From the NCBI GenBank assembly GCA_001179505.1, contig CDMY01000388.1, positions 2,027-56,909 on the forward strand: DNA of 54,883 bases, in the 5' to 3' direction. This document shows, piece by piece, positions 11,301-22,186 of this stretch. A model generated the notes under the pieces. That model was not told the origin of the DNA. It saw only the letters and a list, made by a program, of their open reading frames with translations, and did not search any database. Position 1 is the stretch's first letter; every line of letters begins with the position of its first letter. The position numbers and the translations under genes were made by a program. The DNA is from Vitrella brassicaformis (taxonomy: Eukaryota > Sar > Vitrellaceae).

Positions 11301-11855
11301 GCGCATCTGCCTCAATCTCGTAGCGATGCACCTGGGTTTCGACGCCGTCAACCGCGCCCCACAGGTGTTCACGGCCCTCGACACCGACCACGACGGCCTC
11401 CTCTCGTCAGCGGAGTTCGGCAAGGGCCTGCGGTCGATCGGCGTGCCCGACGACATGATATCCAAGATAGTGGAGGCGGTCGACCACGAGGGCCGCGGCC
11501 ACGTGGGCTACACAGGATTCATCGCCGCGCTGCTGAGCGTGGGAGACGAGGAGGTCGAACGCAACATGTGGAACGCATTCAGACAGGTCAGTGAGACACC
11601 ATGACATACACAGGGGAGGGAGAGACACGTGTTTCCCGTCTGTGTGTGTGTCAGTTTGATGTCGACAACGATGGCGTGATCAGCCGGACTGACCTGCAGA
11701 CGCTAATGAGACGGGGCGGCCTCAATCTGGAGGGCATCGCGGCGCCCGGCGGCCGACGGGCGTCTGTCAATGCCGACCAGATCCTGAACGAGCTCGACAC
11801 TGACAAGGACGGCAAAATCACGTTTGAGGATTTCTGTGCCTTCCTGAGAACATGA
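8312..11855 (+). CDS. Calcium-dependent protein kinase with EF-hands
   Basis: Eleven exons in phase: 8312-8880, 8963-9245, 9326-9467, 9541-9670, 9774-9861, 9944-10174, 10235-10538, 10625-10722, 10797-11222, 11287-11586 and 11655-11855; about 923 residues. A ~280-residue Pro/Ser-rich N-terminus precedes a helical segment and a Ser/Thr kinase domain from about 400: GQGQFG loop, Lys423 in CCKSIAK, EITILRQLDHPNIV, HKDLAPNN (Asp521, Asn526), DFG at 589-591, YYMAPE, and DVWSGGILLYLLLTG. EF-hand loops follow: DTDHDGLLSSAE from 789, a degenerate DHEGRGHVGYTG, DVDNDGVISRTD from 859 and DTDKDGKITFED from 905. CDPKs couple Ca2+ signals to phosphorylation in plants and alveolates. Oddities are HRDLK reading HKDLA and about 50 extra, Ser-rich residues between the catalytic loop and DFG. 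The second exon's donor (gtggca) is weak. Subclass is uncertain. Confidence 0.92.
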
Positions 11856-12140
11856 TCGATCACATGGATGTCTGCTCGCTTCATGTGTTTGTGGATAGGG
11901 AGGTGGCTGCATGGATGGATGGACGTATGCGATGGATGGATGGATCCGTGTCGACTCGACGCTGTTTGTTGCTCCCTGCACCGCACCCAGGATTGTCTTT
12001 GCGGAAGGCATTCACCGTGCAGTGAATAGCCTGCGTCTCATGCGCATACACACGGACGGATCGACAGAAATATGCTCACATCTCGCTAACCAGTCTCCAA
12101 CCAACAAACTAACCAACAGGCACAGCTAGCTAGTACTAGC
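11856..12140. other. Intergenic between convergent genes
   Basis: Contains (GGAT)n near 11910-11945 and a short self-complementary run ctagctagtactagcctag around 12125-12144 at the end of the next gene. No coding signal. Confidence 0.5.
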
Positions 12141-13883
12141 CTAGAAGTGCCGGAAAGCACGGCACATCGGCCGTGCTGACCGGCACTCCGGCATGGACCG
12201 ACCCTGCAGACAAAGGACATGACACGCACAGATGCAGCCGTACATACGCACAATAGTTTCCTCCTTCCATCCTCACCATCTCTTCGTACACCTCATGCAT
12301 GCCGTTGGCGTGCACGCAGGGGGCATGCGCAAGCAGCGGGCCTGGGGGGAACCTGTGTGAGACACACAGCACCACACACAGGGCCGTATGCGTCTACATG
12401 GCCACGGCTGGTTGATGAGCTTACAGGTGGAGGACGTCGTCGATGTGGTCGACGATGACGTCATAGGCGTCCCACATGTCGTCCTCTAGGTCCTGCAGCG
12501 GCCCAAAGGGCAGTCCCGTCACCAGGTCGTGCAACGCCGTCACCCGCTCGGCAAACTCATTGCCAACAAACACTGAAGAGCCACATACGTGAAGCATATG
12601 AAGATAGATAAGATGGGCAGGCAGGAACTTCTTTCTTTCTTTCTTTCTTGATGGATCTTACCTGGCAGCTCAGTGACGCGCTCGGCGATCCAGTCGTTGA
12701 GCCCCCACCTACGAGCATTGACGTACTCTCTACACAGGTGCGTCATTGTGGGGCCGTCCTCGTCGTTCATGTAGGCATCATTCCACACATTGTTGAGCTC
12801 CATCAGCTCCCGCTCGGCCCTCTCGATAAAATCCTCACTCACGAGTTGCAGCATCGTCCAGAAACACCCCACAATGTCTTCACTGCACAGGAAGGACAAG
12901 ACAACATGAGGGAAATACACCAGTGAGTGCGTCGAGACGTGAAGGTCTGTCTGTGTCGTTGCAAATACCGACCGATACGACGGCTCCAGGCCCATCAGCG
13001 ACCAGTGCGACGCGTATGCGAAGGTGCTCCGCATGCTCTCATACCGGCCGACGAAGCGGGGCTCCGTATGTGTCTGGTTGCCAATATAACGTGACCGGCA
13101 GAAGTCGACGAACTGTATGCGGAACTTGCCGTCACGCGGCAGCATGACTGCACACACAGAGAGAGAAAGGAACACACAGGCAGAGGTGAGTTCCTTTCTT
13201 TTCCTGTCCGTGTGTGTTCCTGTGTACGGTTGCGAGGGTTCTGGTCGCCGTGGATATGGCCCGTGGCGTGGATCAACTTCAACGACAACACCTGAGAACA
13301 CAGCCAAACACACAGACACGCATGCATACATGCATCCATCCATCCCACCCAGCCACCCGTCCATCCATTGCAAAGCCTTCCTTACCGCCTCACGCATGAG
13401 CTCAAACATGGCCTTGACAGGGAAGAGCCCGCCCTTGCCCCACCACCCCTGCGCCACGCCCTGGAGATCCTTGAGGCAGGACTCCATCACCATCCCCGCC
13501 ATCCCCTGCCCCACCACAGTCCACCCCTTGAATGCCGGCACCGGCATCACATCCCTCCCGATCCCCTGCCGCTTGAGGTCGTCGAAGATGCGGTTCAAAG
13601 TCCACGCCTCCTCCATGATGTTGGTGTTGAAGGCAGCGGCATGCGCTGTCTTGATGGCGGCCTGCTCCCCGTCCAGGTATCCGACGGCTTCGTCGACGCG
13701 CCCGTCCGTGCCACTGCCGTAGGGGCTGCCGAGGACGTACAGCTTGGGCTGCACATCGGGGCTGGCCGAAAACGTCGGCAGCAGGGCGCCTTCTTGCGGC
13801 CATGGCGGGCCCGACGCCGCCGCCCATCGGAACACATGCCCAATTACGTCCCTGTCGGATGCATTCAGCTCCGTGACATCCAT
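12141..13883 (-). CDS. Divergent protein-kinase-like protein
   Basis: Seven in-phase exons (13883-13386, 13291-13228, 13147-12973, 12882-12662, 12572-12425, 12352-12277, 12203-12141) give about 414 residues. A kinase fold is suggested by AAIK (Lys78) with a following Glu-containing helix (MEEAWTLNRI), LKLIHATGHIHGDQNPRN in the place of the catalytic loop (Asp182, Asn187), and FVDFC in the place of DFG (Asp202). The key Lys, Asp, Asn and Asp positions are all present although the surrounding motifs are far from consensus, so activity is possible. The C-terminal half is helical and charged and is not a standard C-lobe. Relatives lie just upstream as broken copies. The start ATG was chosen because the same MDV..LNASDR start appears in the neighbouring copy. 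Confidence 0.72.
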
Positions 13884-14224
13884 CGCCGTCGAGTTGGTGA
13901 ACGAACAGTGCAAACAGGCTCCTGCTTGCACTGGAAAATGGTTCGTTTTACGGAGCCATCCGCATGCATCACCGAGCTCAGCCCCCCGCTTCGATAGATT
14001 TATCGTCTCTTCACGTCGAATCGCCGCCTCCGCCAAGCGAAGGATCTTCTGCGCGCGCGTGCATTCTCACACAGCAGCTGGTAGCAGCTGGTAAGGAAGC
14101 CTGGTTTATGGATGGATGATTTTGGATGGCTGAATGGCGTATGGAGTGGATCACCCGCCCAAGCAAGGGATACATTGAGAGGCCAGCAAGTTTTGCAATG
14201 TACCTCTTCTCTGTGTATTGGTCA

Positions 14225-14275
14225 GAATCTGTTTGCGGGCCGGGGCGCTGAGTTGGGGATGGGATGCCTCTCATC
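14225..14275 (+). repeat. 51 bp segment shared with the 46.7 kb gene end
   Basis: Begins gaatctgtttgcgggccggg and continues gcgctg...gatgggatgcctct. The counterpart at 46712-46763 differs at a handful of positions and one indel. There it forms part of the proposed last exon of the gene at 44206-46769; here it is intergenic. Confidence 0.85.
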
Positions 14276-14518
14276 TTTTTTAGGGAAGAGATAATTGACA
14301 GATGGCATCCATGCACTCGCTTGTCCAAATGCCTCTCATCACATCATGTGATGGTTCCTCCATGACTGTTCATGTTCATGTTCCTCCATGCTCTCGCGTA
14401 TATGTTCCTTTCGGCAACACACTTGTCTGTGTATCCGGGTATATGTCATGGCTGACATGCTGTGTTGTGTCTCCAAGCCATCGATGTCAGTGAACGGACA
14501 CGCCAAAGAACGAGACAG

Positions 14519-14641
14519 CAAATATAAAATGGAGGCAACGACTACCTCTTCCCTCTACTGTCCAACCGGGCAGCGAGGAAACCAAGCAAGCAGACGGCAA
14601 ATATACAATGTGAACACCGATTCCTCCTTCCTCTCCCCCCT
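14519..14641 (+). repeat. Composite repeat with two copies of a caaatataaaatg motif
   Basis: Motif copies start at 14519 and 14598 and are separated by a block related to ccgggcagcgaggaaacc. The same two-motif arrangement recurs at 46943-47066, with spacing of about 80 bp in each. Confidence 0.75.
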
Positions 14642-14848
14642 TCCGCCCGCCTTGACGCCTCTGCACAGGCGGGGCCGTGTGTGCCGGTGAGGTCACCCAC
14701 ATGCACAGCGAGAAGGGTTGAAAAAGCTATGCAATAGCGGCAGATGGCTGGATGGTCGGAAAAGCTACGATTGGCTACAGTCCACCTCTCAAACCCTCGT
14801 ACAGCCCTCGACAACCTGCACGCGACCGACCCGACAGCTAGCTACACA

Positions 14849-15854
14849 CTAAACAGTGATGTTGCACCGCTTGCGGCCCACCCCCTTGCGACTCTCCCCA
14901 TTGGCCCACGCCAGGTCATCCTCACCCTCGCTCTCGTTGCTGTCGCCGTCCCTCTCTCGCGGCTCGTTGATGCTCTTGTCGTAGCGGCAGGGCTTGAGAT
15001 TTCTTCGGCGCCGCTTGCGGGTGTGTGCGGCTTCCTCCTCCTCGGTGCTGGCGCTGGCACCAGAGCTGCTTGGGTCGGACGGTGGGGCCCCCTCCCACTC
15101 GACGTCCATTCCGCCCTCGCCCGACCCACCATCTCCGCCCGCTGCAATCCATTTTTTCCATGCAAGCATCATCTGTCTTCGGTGTTTCTGCTTACCACGT
15201 TGTCGGCCTCCCCTCGGCCCTCTCCCTCCTCTGCTGTCGCCTGCTGCTGGGGCAGGGGCGGTGGTGGTAGGGGCTTCGGCACGACAAACCCCTGACAGAC
15301 ACACAAACCCCTGAGGTGGGCTGTGTGCAGGAGTGTGTGCCGCCATGCTCACAGCCTGCTCAAAGGCTGTCTCTAGATCGTCCTTGTGGTAGGTGTCGGG
15401 CCCTTTGTCGATCCTGAATGGACGAGAAGGCACACAGAGAGGCAGACATTGTCCATTTGTGTCTCTGAATTCCCCTCCTCCCTCCCTTTCTTACTCGTCG
15501 ACTATCATTTCGATGGTATCCCCGAAGAATTTCGACCCATAGGGCGTCATGTCGCCCAGCCCCAGCAGGTGCTCCAGCAGCTCCTTGACCTCACCAGCGG
15601 TCGACTCTTCATCCATGAATGCATCAATCAACACAAATGTGGTAGCACTGCATCAGTGTCCCTCACCCACTTACTCACCCACCCACCGGGCAGCATTCCA
15701 TAGATGTCGTCCACCCATTTCTTGTCTGCCTTAAGTTGCGGGCCTTGAGGTACTTCTCGGCCGCCGCCACCACGATGGGGCGGCACGAACGAGCACTCGT
15801 CCACAAAGTGGAGGAGCTCTTTGAGCCACCACTTGAAGTCCGACGCCGTGGACT
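14849..15854 (-). CDS. C-terminal exons of a kinase-array gene (partial model)
   Basis: Several minus-strand exons look coding and spliceable. One starts near 15854 with ESTASDFKWWLKELLHF and contains KADKKWVDDIYGML. Another ends near 15495 and begins with the related ESTAGEVKELLEHLLG. A third reads RIDKGPDTYHKDDLETAFEQ. A Pro/Gln-rich exon follows. The last exon is acidic, then basic (TRKRRRRNLK, a possible nuclear signal), ending KRCNITV at 14849. The two EST-starting exons look like an old exon duplication. I could not connect this set to an intact start, so it may be the tail of a real gene or part of the decayed array upstream. Confidence 0.4.
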
Positions 15855-17439
15855 CTGAATGAAAGAATGAATGCATACGTCAACCAACACATATAGCTGT
15901 GGTCAGGACAGCACAAGTTTCATCATGTCTGTGTGTCGTCCACCCTGGTCAGCATGCCGTAGATGTCATCTATCCACTTCTTGTCCGCCTTGTCTGCCTT
16001 GTGCCGGGCCCGCCACGGTGGGGTGGTCCTTGCCGCCCGGCCGTTTCTTCGCTATGGCCTGGGCCGTCGCCTCGCTCAGCGCCCTTGAGGCGGCGCGGAA
16101 CTCGTCGCCCTCGAAGGCCTTGGTCGTCACCATGGCCAGGCAGGTACGCACACCAGCACACAGGTCCTCTCTGAGAGGACATCGCGAAGACAGGCGATGA
16201 GATGAATATCGTGGCTCCTTCATTCGCTTACCTTCCGTTCCACATGAGGCCTTTGAACGTGTGGGCGCTCGCGAAGAGGTTGGTCCCTCGCATCGACCAG
16301 CCGCGGCCCACAAAAGGCGCCTTGGCCTCGCCCTTCCACCGATGCGGCTGGGGTCCAGGGAGCGGGAGGCGTCGATGACTTTCGGCAGGAACGGCACCTT
16401 CTCGCTAAACATAACGTTGCCCATCTTCAGGTCGAAATGGCCCTTGCCCGCGGCGTCGAGTTTGGGTTGATACGCTCCAGACAAATATAAAATGTAGACA
16501 ACGATAGTCCATCAGCACCTCTGTCTGCTTCGCGGCCGACGAAGATTGGCTCTATCTGCCACCGCTGGACCTGGATGCCCTCGACGCATCGATCAGCTTG
16601 GGCATGAAGGGCACCGTCAAGCTAAACATAATGTTGCCCTTGCTCAGGTCCTGGTGGGCCTTGCCGGCGGCATGGAACTGCTGCAGGGCACAAACCTGCA
16701 TGCATGCACACACAAAGACATCTTGTAAGACAAGTTCATCCTTTCTTTGGCGCGTGAGTCGTACCACGCCACCCCATCGCCGGCGCTGCAGCGCGACGAT
16801 CTGCACACATATATACATCCATACACACACAAACAGCCGACAAGTCAGAATGCATCCGCATCTTCGATCCCTCCTTTCTCTCTTTCTCTCTTGTTGCATG
16901 CATCATCCATTCATACCACGTGCTCACACAACTGCAGTGCCGCCTTGATGGGCAGCGGCCGCCCCATCTTGGCCTGGTACTCCCTTATCAGGTCCTTCAG
17001 GTCGCACTGAAACTTCTCCATCACCAGGATGCTCATCGTGCGCCAGCCCTCGGCCTCATACTTGGTAACGCCCATGACCTTGGGTACCAGCGGCTTCTCC
17101 CTTGCCCTCATGGCCGCCTTGTAGACCGCTGTCAGTTTTTTGGCGTCGTTGGCGAGGGCGTGATCGCCGTGGTGGTAGCTTTTGCCGACATAGCTGCTGC
17201 CGTCACACCGCCGTCTGCACCCTTTTTGAGGGCCTTGTCCACCTGGAGCTCGAGCGGCTCTTCTCCGATGTCGGCGGCGGATTGGAGAAGGACTCTGGCG
17301 CCGACAGGGGGGTGGCAGAGCGCATCGGCGGTGTCGGCAAAAGGGCGCCTGCTTGCCGCCACGGGCCCTACGACGCCGCCCATGTGAAAACCTTCTCCAA
17401 CACCTCCCTATCAGATGCGTTCAAGCTCCTGACATCCAT
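15855..17439 (-). pseudogene. Decayed tandem copies of the kinase-like gene
   Basis: At least two partial copies resemble the intact gene at 12141-13883. The first starts MDVRSLNASDREVLEKVF at 17439 but meets TAG at 17370, just where the intact copy reads on. It later shows an N-lobe-like stretch (FQCDLKDLIREY) and a catalytic-loop exon with AGKAHQDLSKGNIMF and LIDAS near 16600. The second copy has AGKGHFDLKMGNVMF and VIDAS near 16400, then FVGRGWSMRGTNLF in a different frame, followed by an in-phase exon that starts REDLCAGV. In the intact copy the matching segments are one continuous frame. The two copies need different frame shifts at the same place, so unseen introns are an unlikely explanation. 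Confidence 0.6.
16482..16505 (+). repeat. Dispersed caaatataaaatgtagacaa motif
   Basis: Single copy located at the junction between the two decayed kinase copies. Compare the copies at 14519, 14598, 46943, 47026 and 49871. Confidence 0.7.
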
Positions 17440-17596
17440 CGCTTGCTGGGTGAACGAAAGAGCGCAAACAAGCTGTTGCCCAGGCAATCGGTTGAGAACG
17501 GGCCGCGGGTTCGAAAAAAAGAAAAAGCCCCCGTCTCTCATTTTGCCGTCTCACTTTCTCGACACGATATATCTCGCCTTCTCTGCTCATTTGGCA

Positions 17597-19518
17597 ATGG
17601 TTCCTCGGCCACGCTACTCGAGCCTGCAGCGTGACATCCGTGGCGTGCGGCAGGGCGCCATCGATGAGGCCAAGCGGAAGATCTTCGGCCACCTTTCCGG
17701 CAAGGTGGGAGAGAAGTTCTTCACGCGGCCGCTGATGGCCAAGCAGCTCAACAGGTGGTACTACCCGGCTCGATTCCTGCTGCTCAACTTCCACGTCGAG
17801 CACTACTTCCAAATGCAGGTAGGTGCGTGCAAAGGTCATGGCTGATCTTGCCTTGCGTGTGTGATGAGATGAGATGAGATGTGATGTGTTCGTTCGTTCG
17901 TTTGTCTGTTTGCCAACAGGCCCAGCGGTTTGCGCCCACTGCTGCGCATCCGTCGATGGCGTACCTGTCCAAGTGCTTGGATGAGGTGTGCCGGAAGCGG
18001 GATGCCATCCGGGAGCTGTTTGGGCAGATGGACGAGAAGACCTTCTCGAACAACCCTTCACTGCAGGACCTGTACAGGTAAGTGAGAGGGACAGAAGAGA
18101 AGACAAGAGATGCAGGCAACATATGCATTGGATGACTGCTTATCTTGCGTGTCGTGTGTGGGTGTGGGTGGCTGCAGCTTGTATCGGACATTGCAGTCCG
18201 ACAATCCTCTGCCCTTTGAGCCTGACCCACGGCTGTGGCGCGACAACGGCTTCAACTGGTACAACATGAGCACTCACACGCCTGAAGACGCCAGCAAAGG
18301 TACCACCTGACCCTCTCCCTCCCTCACACCACCACACCCACCCATCAATCCATGTGTGTCTGTACGCTTTTATGCAGCTCTCACCCTCCTAGAGTCGTCT
18401 TACCGCGAAGACCCCTCCCACAGCAACTGGGCACAAGACCTAAGGTCGCTCAAAGAGGCCCCCTCCCCCGCCCACCTCTCATCCTTGATCCAAGACAAAC
18501 TCGGACAGCGCCACCAGCGCGCCACTGCTGACAATGGCTCCAGTGACAGGAGGCTGGGCGCTCGGCTGATGAAGGCCAAGACGGGCTTCGACGTCAGCTA
18601 CACCCAGCTCACGGACAAGCCGATCGTCGACGCGAGGCAGCGATGGCGAATGCGCGACGACAGAGAGAAGGAGGTCCGGATGAGCAAGGCGAGGGAGGAG
18701 CGGAGAGAGGAGAGGGCGGCGCTGGCGGCGGCAGAGGCCAGGAAGACCACCACCCCATCAGCAGGAGGCAAGGAGGGCCGGTACCAGCTGCCGACCACCA
18801 CCACTGGCCCAGCCGCCCCGGAGGGCATCGTGACGCAGGAGGATGAGGAGCAGGAGGCTGTTGATGAGGCAGAGCCAGAGGCAGCAATGGACCCAGAGGC
18901 TCTCAGCCAAGGCGTGCAAGAGGGGGAAAGGGAGGGGGGCACACTGGGAGAGGGGGAGGGAGAGGAGCACCCTCCCACGACACCAGAAGGCCCGTCCAAG
19001 AGCGGCGCTGAGGCGCAGTGGGAGGTCATGATGCGGCTCGTCGACGACAAGGACCTCGCCAACCAGCAGAGAGTCATTGGTAAGCGATGAAGGCAGAGGG
19101 GGAGGGAGGGAGGGAGGGAGGGAGGGAGGCACGGACACTCATCGATGGATGCCTTTATCTGTGTGGTGTTGTGTTGGTGCAGACGAGCGGCGGCATGAGC
19201 TTGAGAGTGCGTTGGGTCGCGACCCCCGGCTGCGGGCATACTACAAGACACGCCACAGGTTCTTCGAGCCCCTCTTCCGCCGACGACGCATCGCATACCT
19301 CGACAAGTCAGTCAGACACCCTCCCCCAACACACATGTGTGCCATATGGACGTGTGTGTGTGTGTGTGCGTGCGTGTTGCAGGTTGTCCCGCGGTCGCAT
19401 CAAGCATGAGAAGGAGAAGAAGTACCACCGTTACATGGAGGACCACCCGGACGAGGCCGAGGTGTGGCCCCACAACAAGGGATCCATCACCGTGCCATGG
19501 CCGTCGCCATTCAACTAG
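17597..19518 (+). CDS. Conserved-looking hypothetical protein, basic N-terminus and Glu-rich centre
   Basis: Six exons join in phase: 17597-17818, 17920-18077, 18178-18299, 18378-19079, 19183-19306 and 19383-19518; about 487 residues. The N-terminal ~170 residues are rich in aromatic and basic positions (GEKFFTRPLMAKQLNRWYYP, HVEHYFQM) and look globular. The middle (about 230-420) contains an Arg/Glu helix followed by a Gly/Glu/Pro-rich acidic linker. The C-terminus is basic and aromatic (RFFEPLFRRRRIAYLDK, KYHRYMEDHPDE). I recognise no family. The mix of basic ends would suit an organellar ribosome or respiratory-complex subunit, but that is speculation. A perfect hairpin lies 68 bp past the stop. 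Confidence 0.75.
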
Positions 19519-19585
19519 CCCACAGACCGACCGAGCGCGACTTCCTCTTCGACAATTGTCGTGTAGACCGAACGCGTTGATGGCT

Positions 19586-19630
19586 TCTGCCTCCAGGCTG
19601 ATCAGCCTGGCTGATCAGCCTGGAGGCAGA
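19586..19630. repeat. Perfect 22 bp inverted repeat with 1 nt centre
   Basis: The left arm starts tctgcctccaggctgatcag and the right arm is its exact reverse complement. It sits 68 bp after the stop of the plus-strand gene, so it could be a 3'-end stem-loop in that transcript. Confidence 0.9.
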
Positions 19631-19769
19631 CGCCGTCAGCGGTGCGGATGGTGAACGCGACAACCGGAGAGAGATCACGAGGGGGATGGTTTGCGCTTTA
19701 CTGATCGCTCACAGCGTGTCATGTATTGTATACAAGCACTTCCCACCCACGTTTTCTGTGTATGGCTGT

Positions 19770-20285
19770 CGAGTGCTACGTTGCGGGTCCCTTGCGTGTT
19801 CATCGGCTTGCCCATGTCGCGGGCAAGACGGTGCGTTCGCCGGGGAGCCGCGACGCCCACAGGCAGCCACACAGATATGGCTGTGTGTATGTGTGAGGAA
19901 GGACCATCGTCCGTTCGATGCGATGCGCGCGTGATATGCGGCATTCTGCCTGAGACCGTTCGTTTGGTGAGGTGAGCTTGTTCGTCTATCGACTGATCGC
20001 TCGGTCTGGGTCACCATACACATGCTAACACAGATGCATACAGACAGGCAGACTAGTAAACCCACTCACACAAAGCCAATATTGTGGCTGCCGTCAGCCA
20101 TGCTGCACCCATGCCACCCATCCACACCATCGTCTGTACCAATCAAATGTTCGCCTGTACCTACCAGAGATGACGTGTGGCTGCCTGTGTAGCGTCCCAG
20201 CCGCGCAGATGGCAAGCCCGAGTCACGGGCAAGCCGATGAATGCACCACGGGTCGGCAGCGCGACACAAGGCATCCGCACACAGA
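19770..20285. repeat. Imperfect inverted repeat pair, arms of roughly 110 bp
   Basis: The reverse complement of about 19770-19885 resembles 20165-20285. Shared landmarks are gtgtggctgcctgtg, gggcaagccgatgaa and gggtc, in the same order. The arms are about 280 bp apart. No terminal target-site duplication was identified by eye. Confidence 0.6.
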
Positions 20286-20976
20286 GAGAGAACTTACGTA
20301 GGAACACCATATGTGGGTGGGCACCCTTTGTGTTTTCCTCTCTTCGCTCTCTCGAGGAAAATCGCCCCGACGTACGTACTAACATGCCAAAAGAAGCCTC
20401 AAATCATAACTAACCATCACATTACCAAATCGACGTTTCATTCTACCTTCCGTCAGCCTGCCTGCCTGCCTGCCTGTGTGTCAGCTGTTGGTGTCTCGTG
20501 AGCTCCAGTCCCCCGACACTTTTGACAACCAACGCCACTTGACACGTTGGCCATCCAGGTACCGGGCACAGACGGCATTCACGAGGCACTGCCAGCAGAC
20601 ACCACCTAGCAGGAAGCAGTACGTATGTATGTCTGTACCAATCCGGTCTCTCTCCCCCATTCATCGCTCGCTCGATGGAAGGTGAGTCAAATCGTGTCAG
20701 CTGAGAGCCCCCCATCTCCGCCAATCATCAGGACACAGGCATCCGATGACTGAAGGAAATGGAGGCGATTCTCAACACGACGCGACACACGTCCGATCGA
20801 GGATTCGCTTCAGGAGAGAGAGAATGGGAAAACCACTGACTTAACATCACACAGAGACCAACAGCCACCCGAAAAAACACAGCCGCCCATCCATCCATCC
20901 ATCCGACCACGCACAACTCATCGATCTAGGTATCGATGTGCGTATGCACATGTCTCTCTCCCTCGTGTGTGTCGAC

Positions 20977-22186
20977 CTAGGTGCTCTGTCGGCCGGCCTT
21001 GATTGCCTTGGTGACGTTGGTGAAGTACTTGCCCTGGTGCTTGGCCAGCGCCAGCTCCTTCTCGCTCGGCATCCGGCTGCCGTCAGCTCCAGCGAAGGTA
21101 CCTACACACACACACACACACAGGGGGTGGGGTGGGTGGACGGACGGAAGGGTGGGTGGGCGTGTGAGGGTCTCTCATCTCATCTCACCTGCTCCGTATG
21201 CCGATCCGCCGTGTATCTCGCTCATGTCGAACTGCACCTCCCCGAGTGTGTAGCCGATGGGCACGAAGATCATGCCGTGGTGGGTGAACTGCGTCAGGGC
21301 CGTCAGAGCTAAACACACACACACACACACACACACACGCATCGGCCCTGACGATGACAGCACACACACCACAGCTAGGCACTTTTACTTACCGGTAGTC
21401 TCCTGTCCGCCGGCCTGTGTGGCTGTCGAGAAGAAGATGCCAGCGGGTTTGCCGACCAGCTTGCCGCCCTGCCACAGACCCCCCGTCGCATCCCACATCG
21501 CCTTCACTGCACACACACAACACAAGACATGCACACAAGTGAGCATAAGCACAAGCAGCAGTGTCGGGAGAGATTATGTGTGTGTGGTGCTGACTCTGTG
21601 CACACATGGCGCCGAAGCGAGTGGGCGTGCCGAACAGAATGCCGTCCGCGTCGGGCAGCGTGTGCACGTCCACCACGGGGATCTACGACCACGACAAGCG
21701 CAGCGCACACACGCATACCAACCAGAGCATATATCAGATGGTTGCTTCCCCATGTGGCTCACGTCTGTGTCTTTGGGCGGTGCGGACATCTTCTTGAGCA
21801 CCTCATCCGAGAGGGTCTCCGCCACCTGCACAGCACAAAGACGGACACACAGACACACAGACAGACAGACAGAGATCCCTGGCTGGGATGTGGGCATGCG
21901 TATTGCCGTGTCGCCAGTCAGTCAGTCAAGTCAGTCACCTGGTACAGGAGGCATTCGCCGCCGGCCTCCTCGACGCCCTTCTTCATCTCCTGCGCCAACG
22001 CACGCACGTGGCCATACTGCACACACAACACAACACAAGACAGTCACACATGCAGCACACCACGAGCCAGCGCATGAATGTGTGTGTGTGTCTGTGTGCG
22101 GACGGTGGGAGATGGCGTGATGCCTCTTTCCCGCCCCGCTCGCCCACCATGGAGTAGAAGACGATGTAGACTTTGGGTTTGCTCAT
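20977..22186 (-). CDS. wrbA: WrbA-type NAD(P)H:quinone oxidoreductase
   Basis: Seven exons (22186-22148, 22016-21939, 21825-21763, 21682-21595, 21506-21393, 21308-21189, 21101-20977) join in phase to about 208 residues, the usual WrbA length. These flavodoxin-fold enzymes bind FMN and reduce quinones by two electrons, limiting oxidative stress. Visible signatures are [12 protein letters not shown] (phosphate-binding start), [21 protein letters not shown]-like AGGQETT, THHGM, PIGY and [20 protein letters not shown] near the C-terminus. The phase-1 join at 21595/21506 restores FGAMCAQMKAMWD, closely matching the family. No targeting peptide is obvious, so a cytosolic location is likely. Confidence 0.95.

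Larger units (their letters stand above)
13884..14848. other. Intergenic with dispersed repeats
   Basis: Holds the upstream region of the kinase-like gene, a segment shared with 46712-46763, and two copies of a short dispersed motif (14519 and 14598). No gene could be supported. Confidence 0.5.
19519..20976. other. Intergenic between convergent genes, with two inverted repeats
   Basis: About 1.46 kb without a supported gene. It contains the perfect hairpin at 19586-19630 and a longer imperfect inverted repeat (19770-19885 with 20165-20285). Confidence 0.55.
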
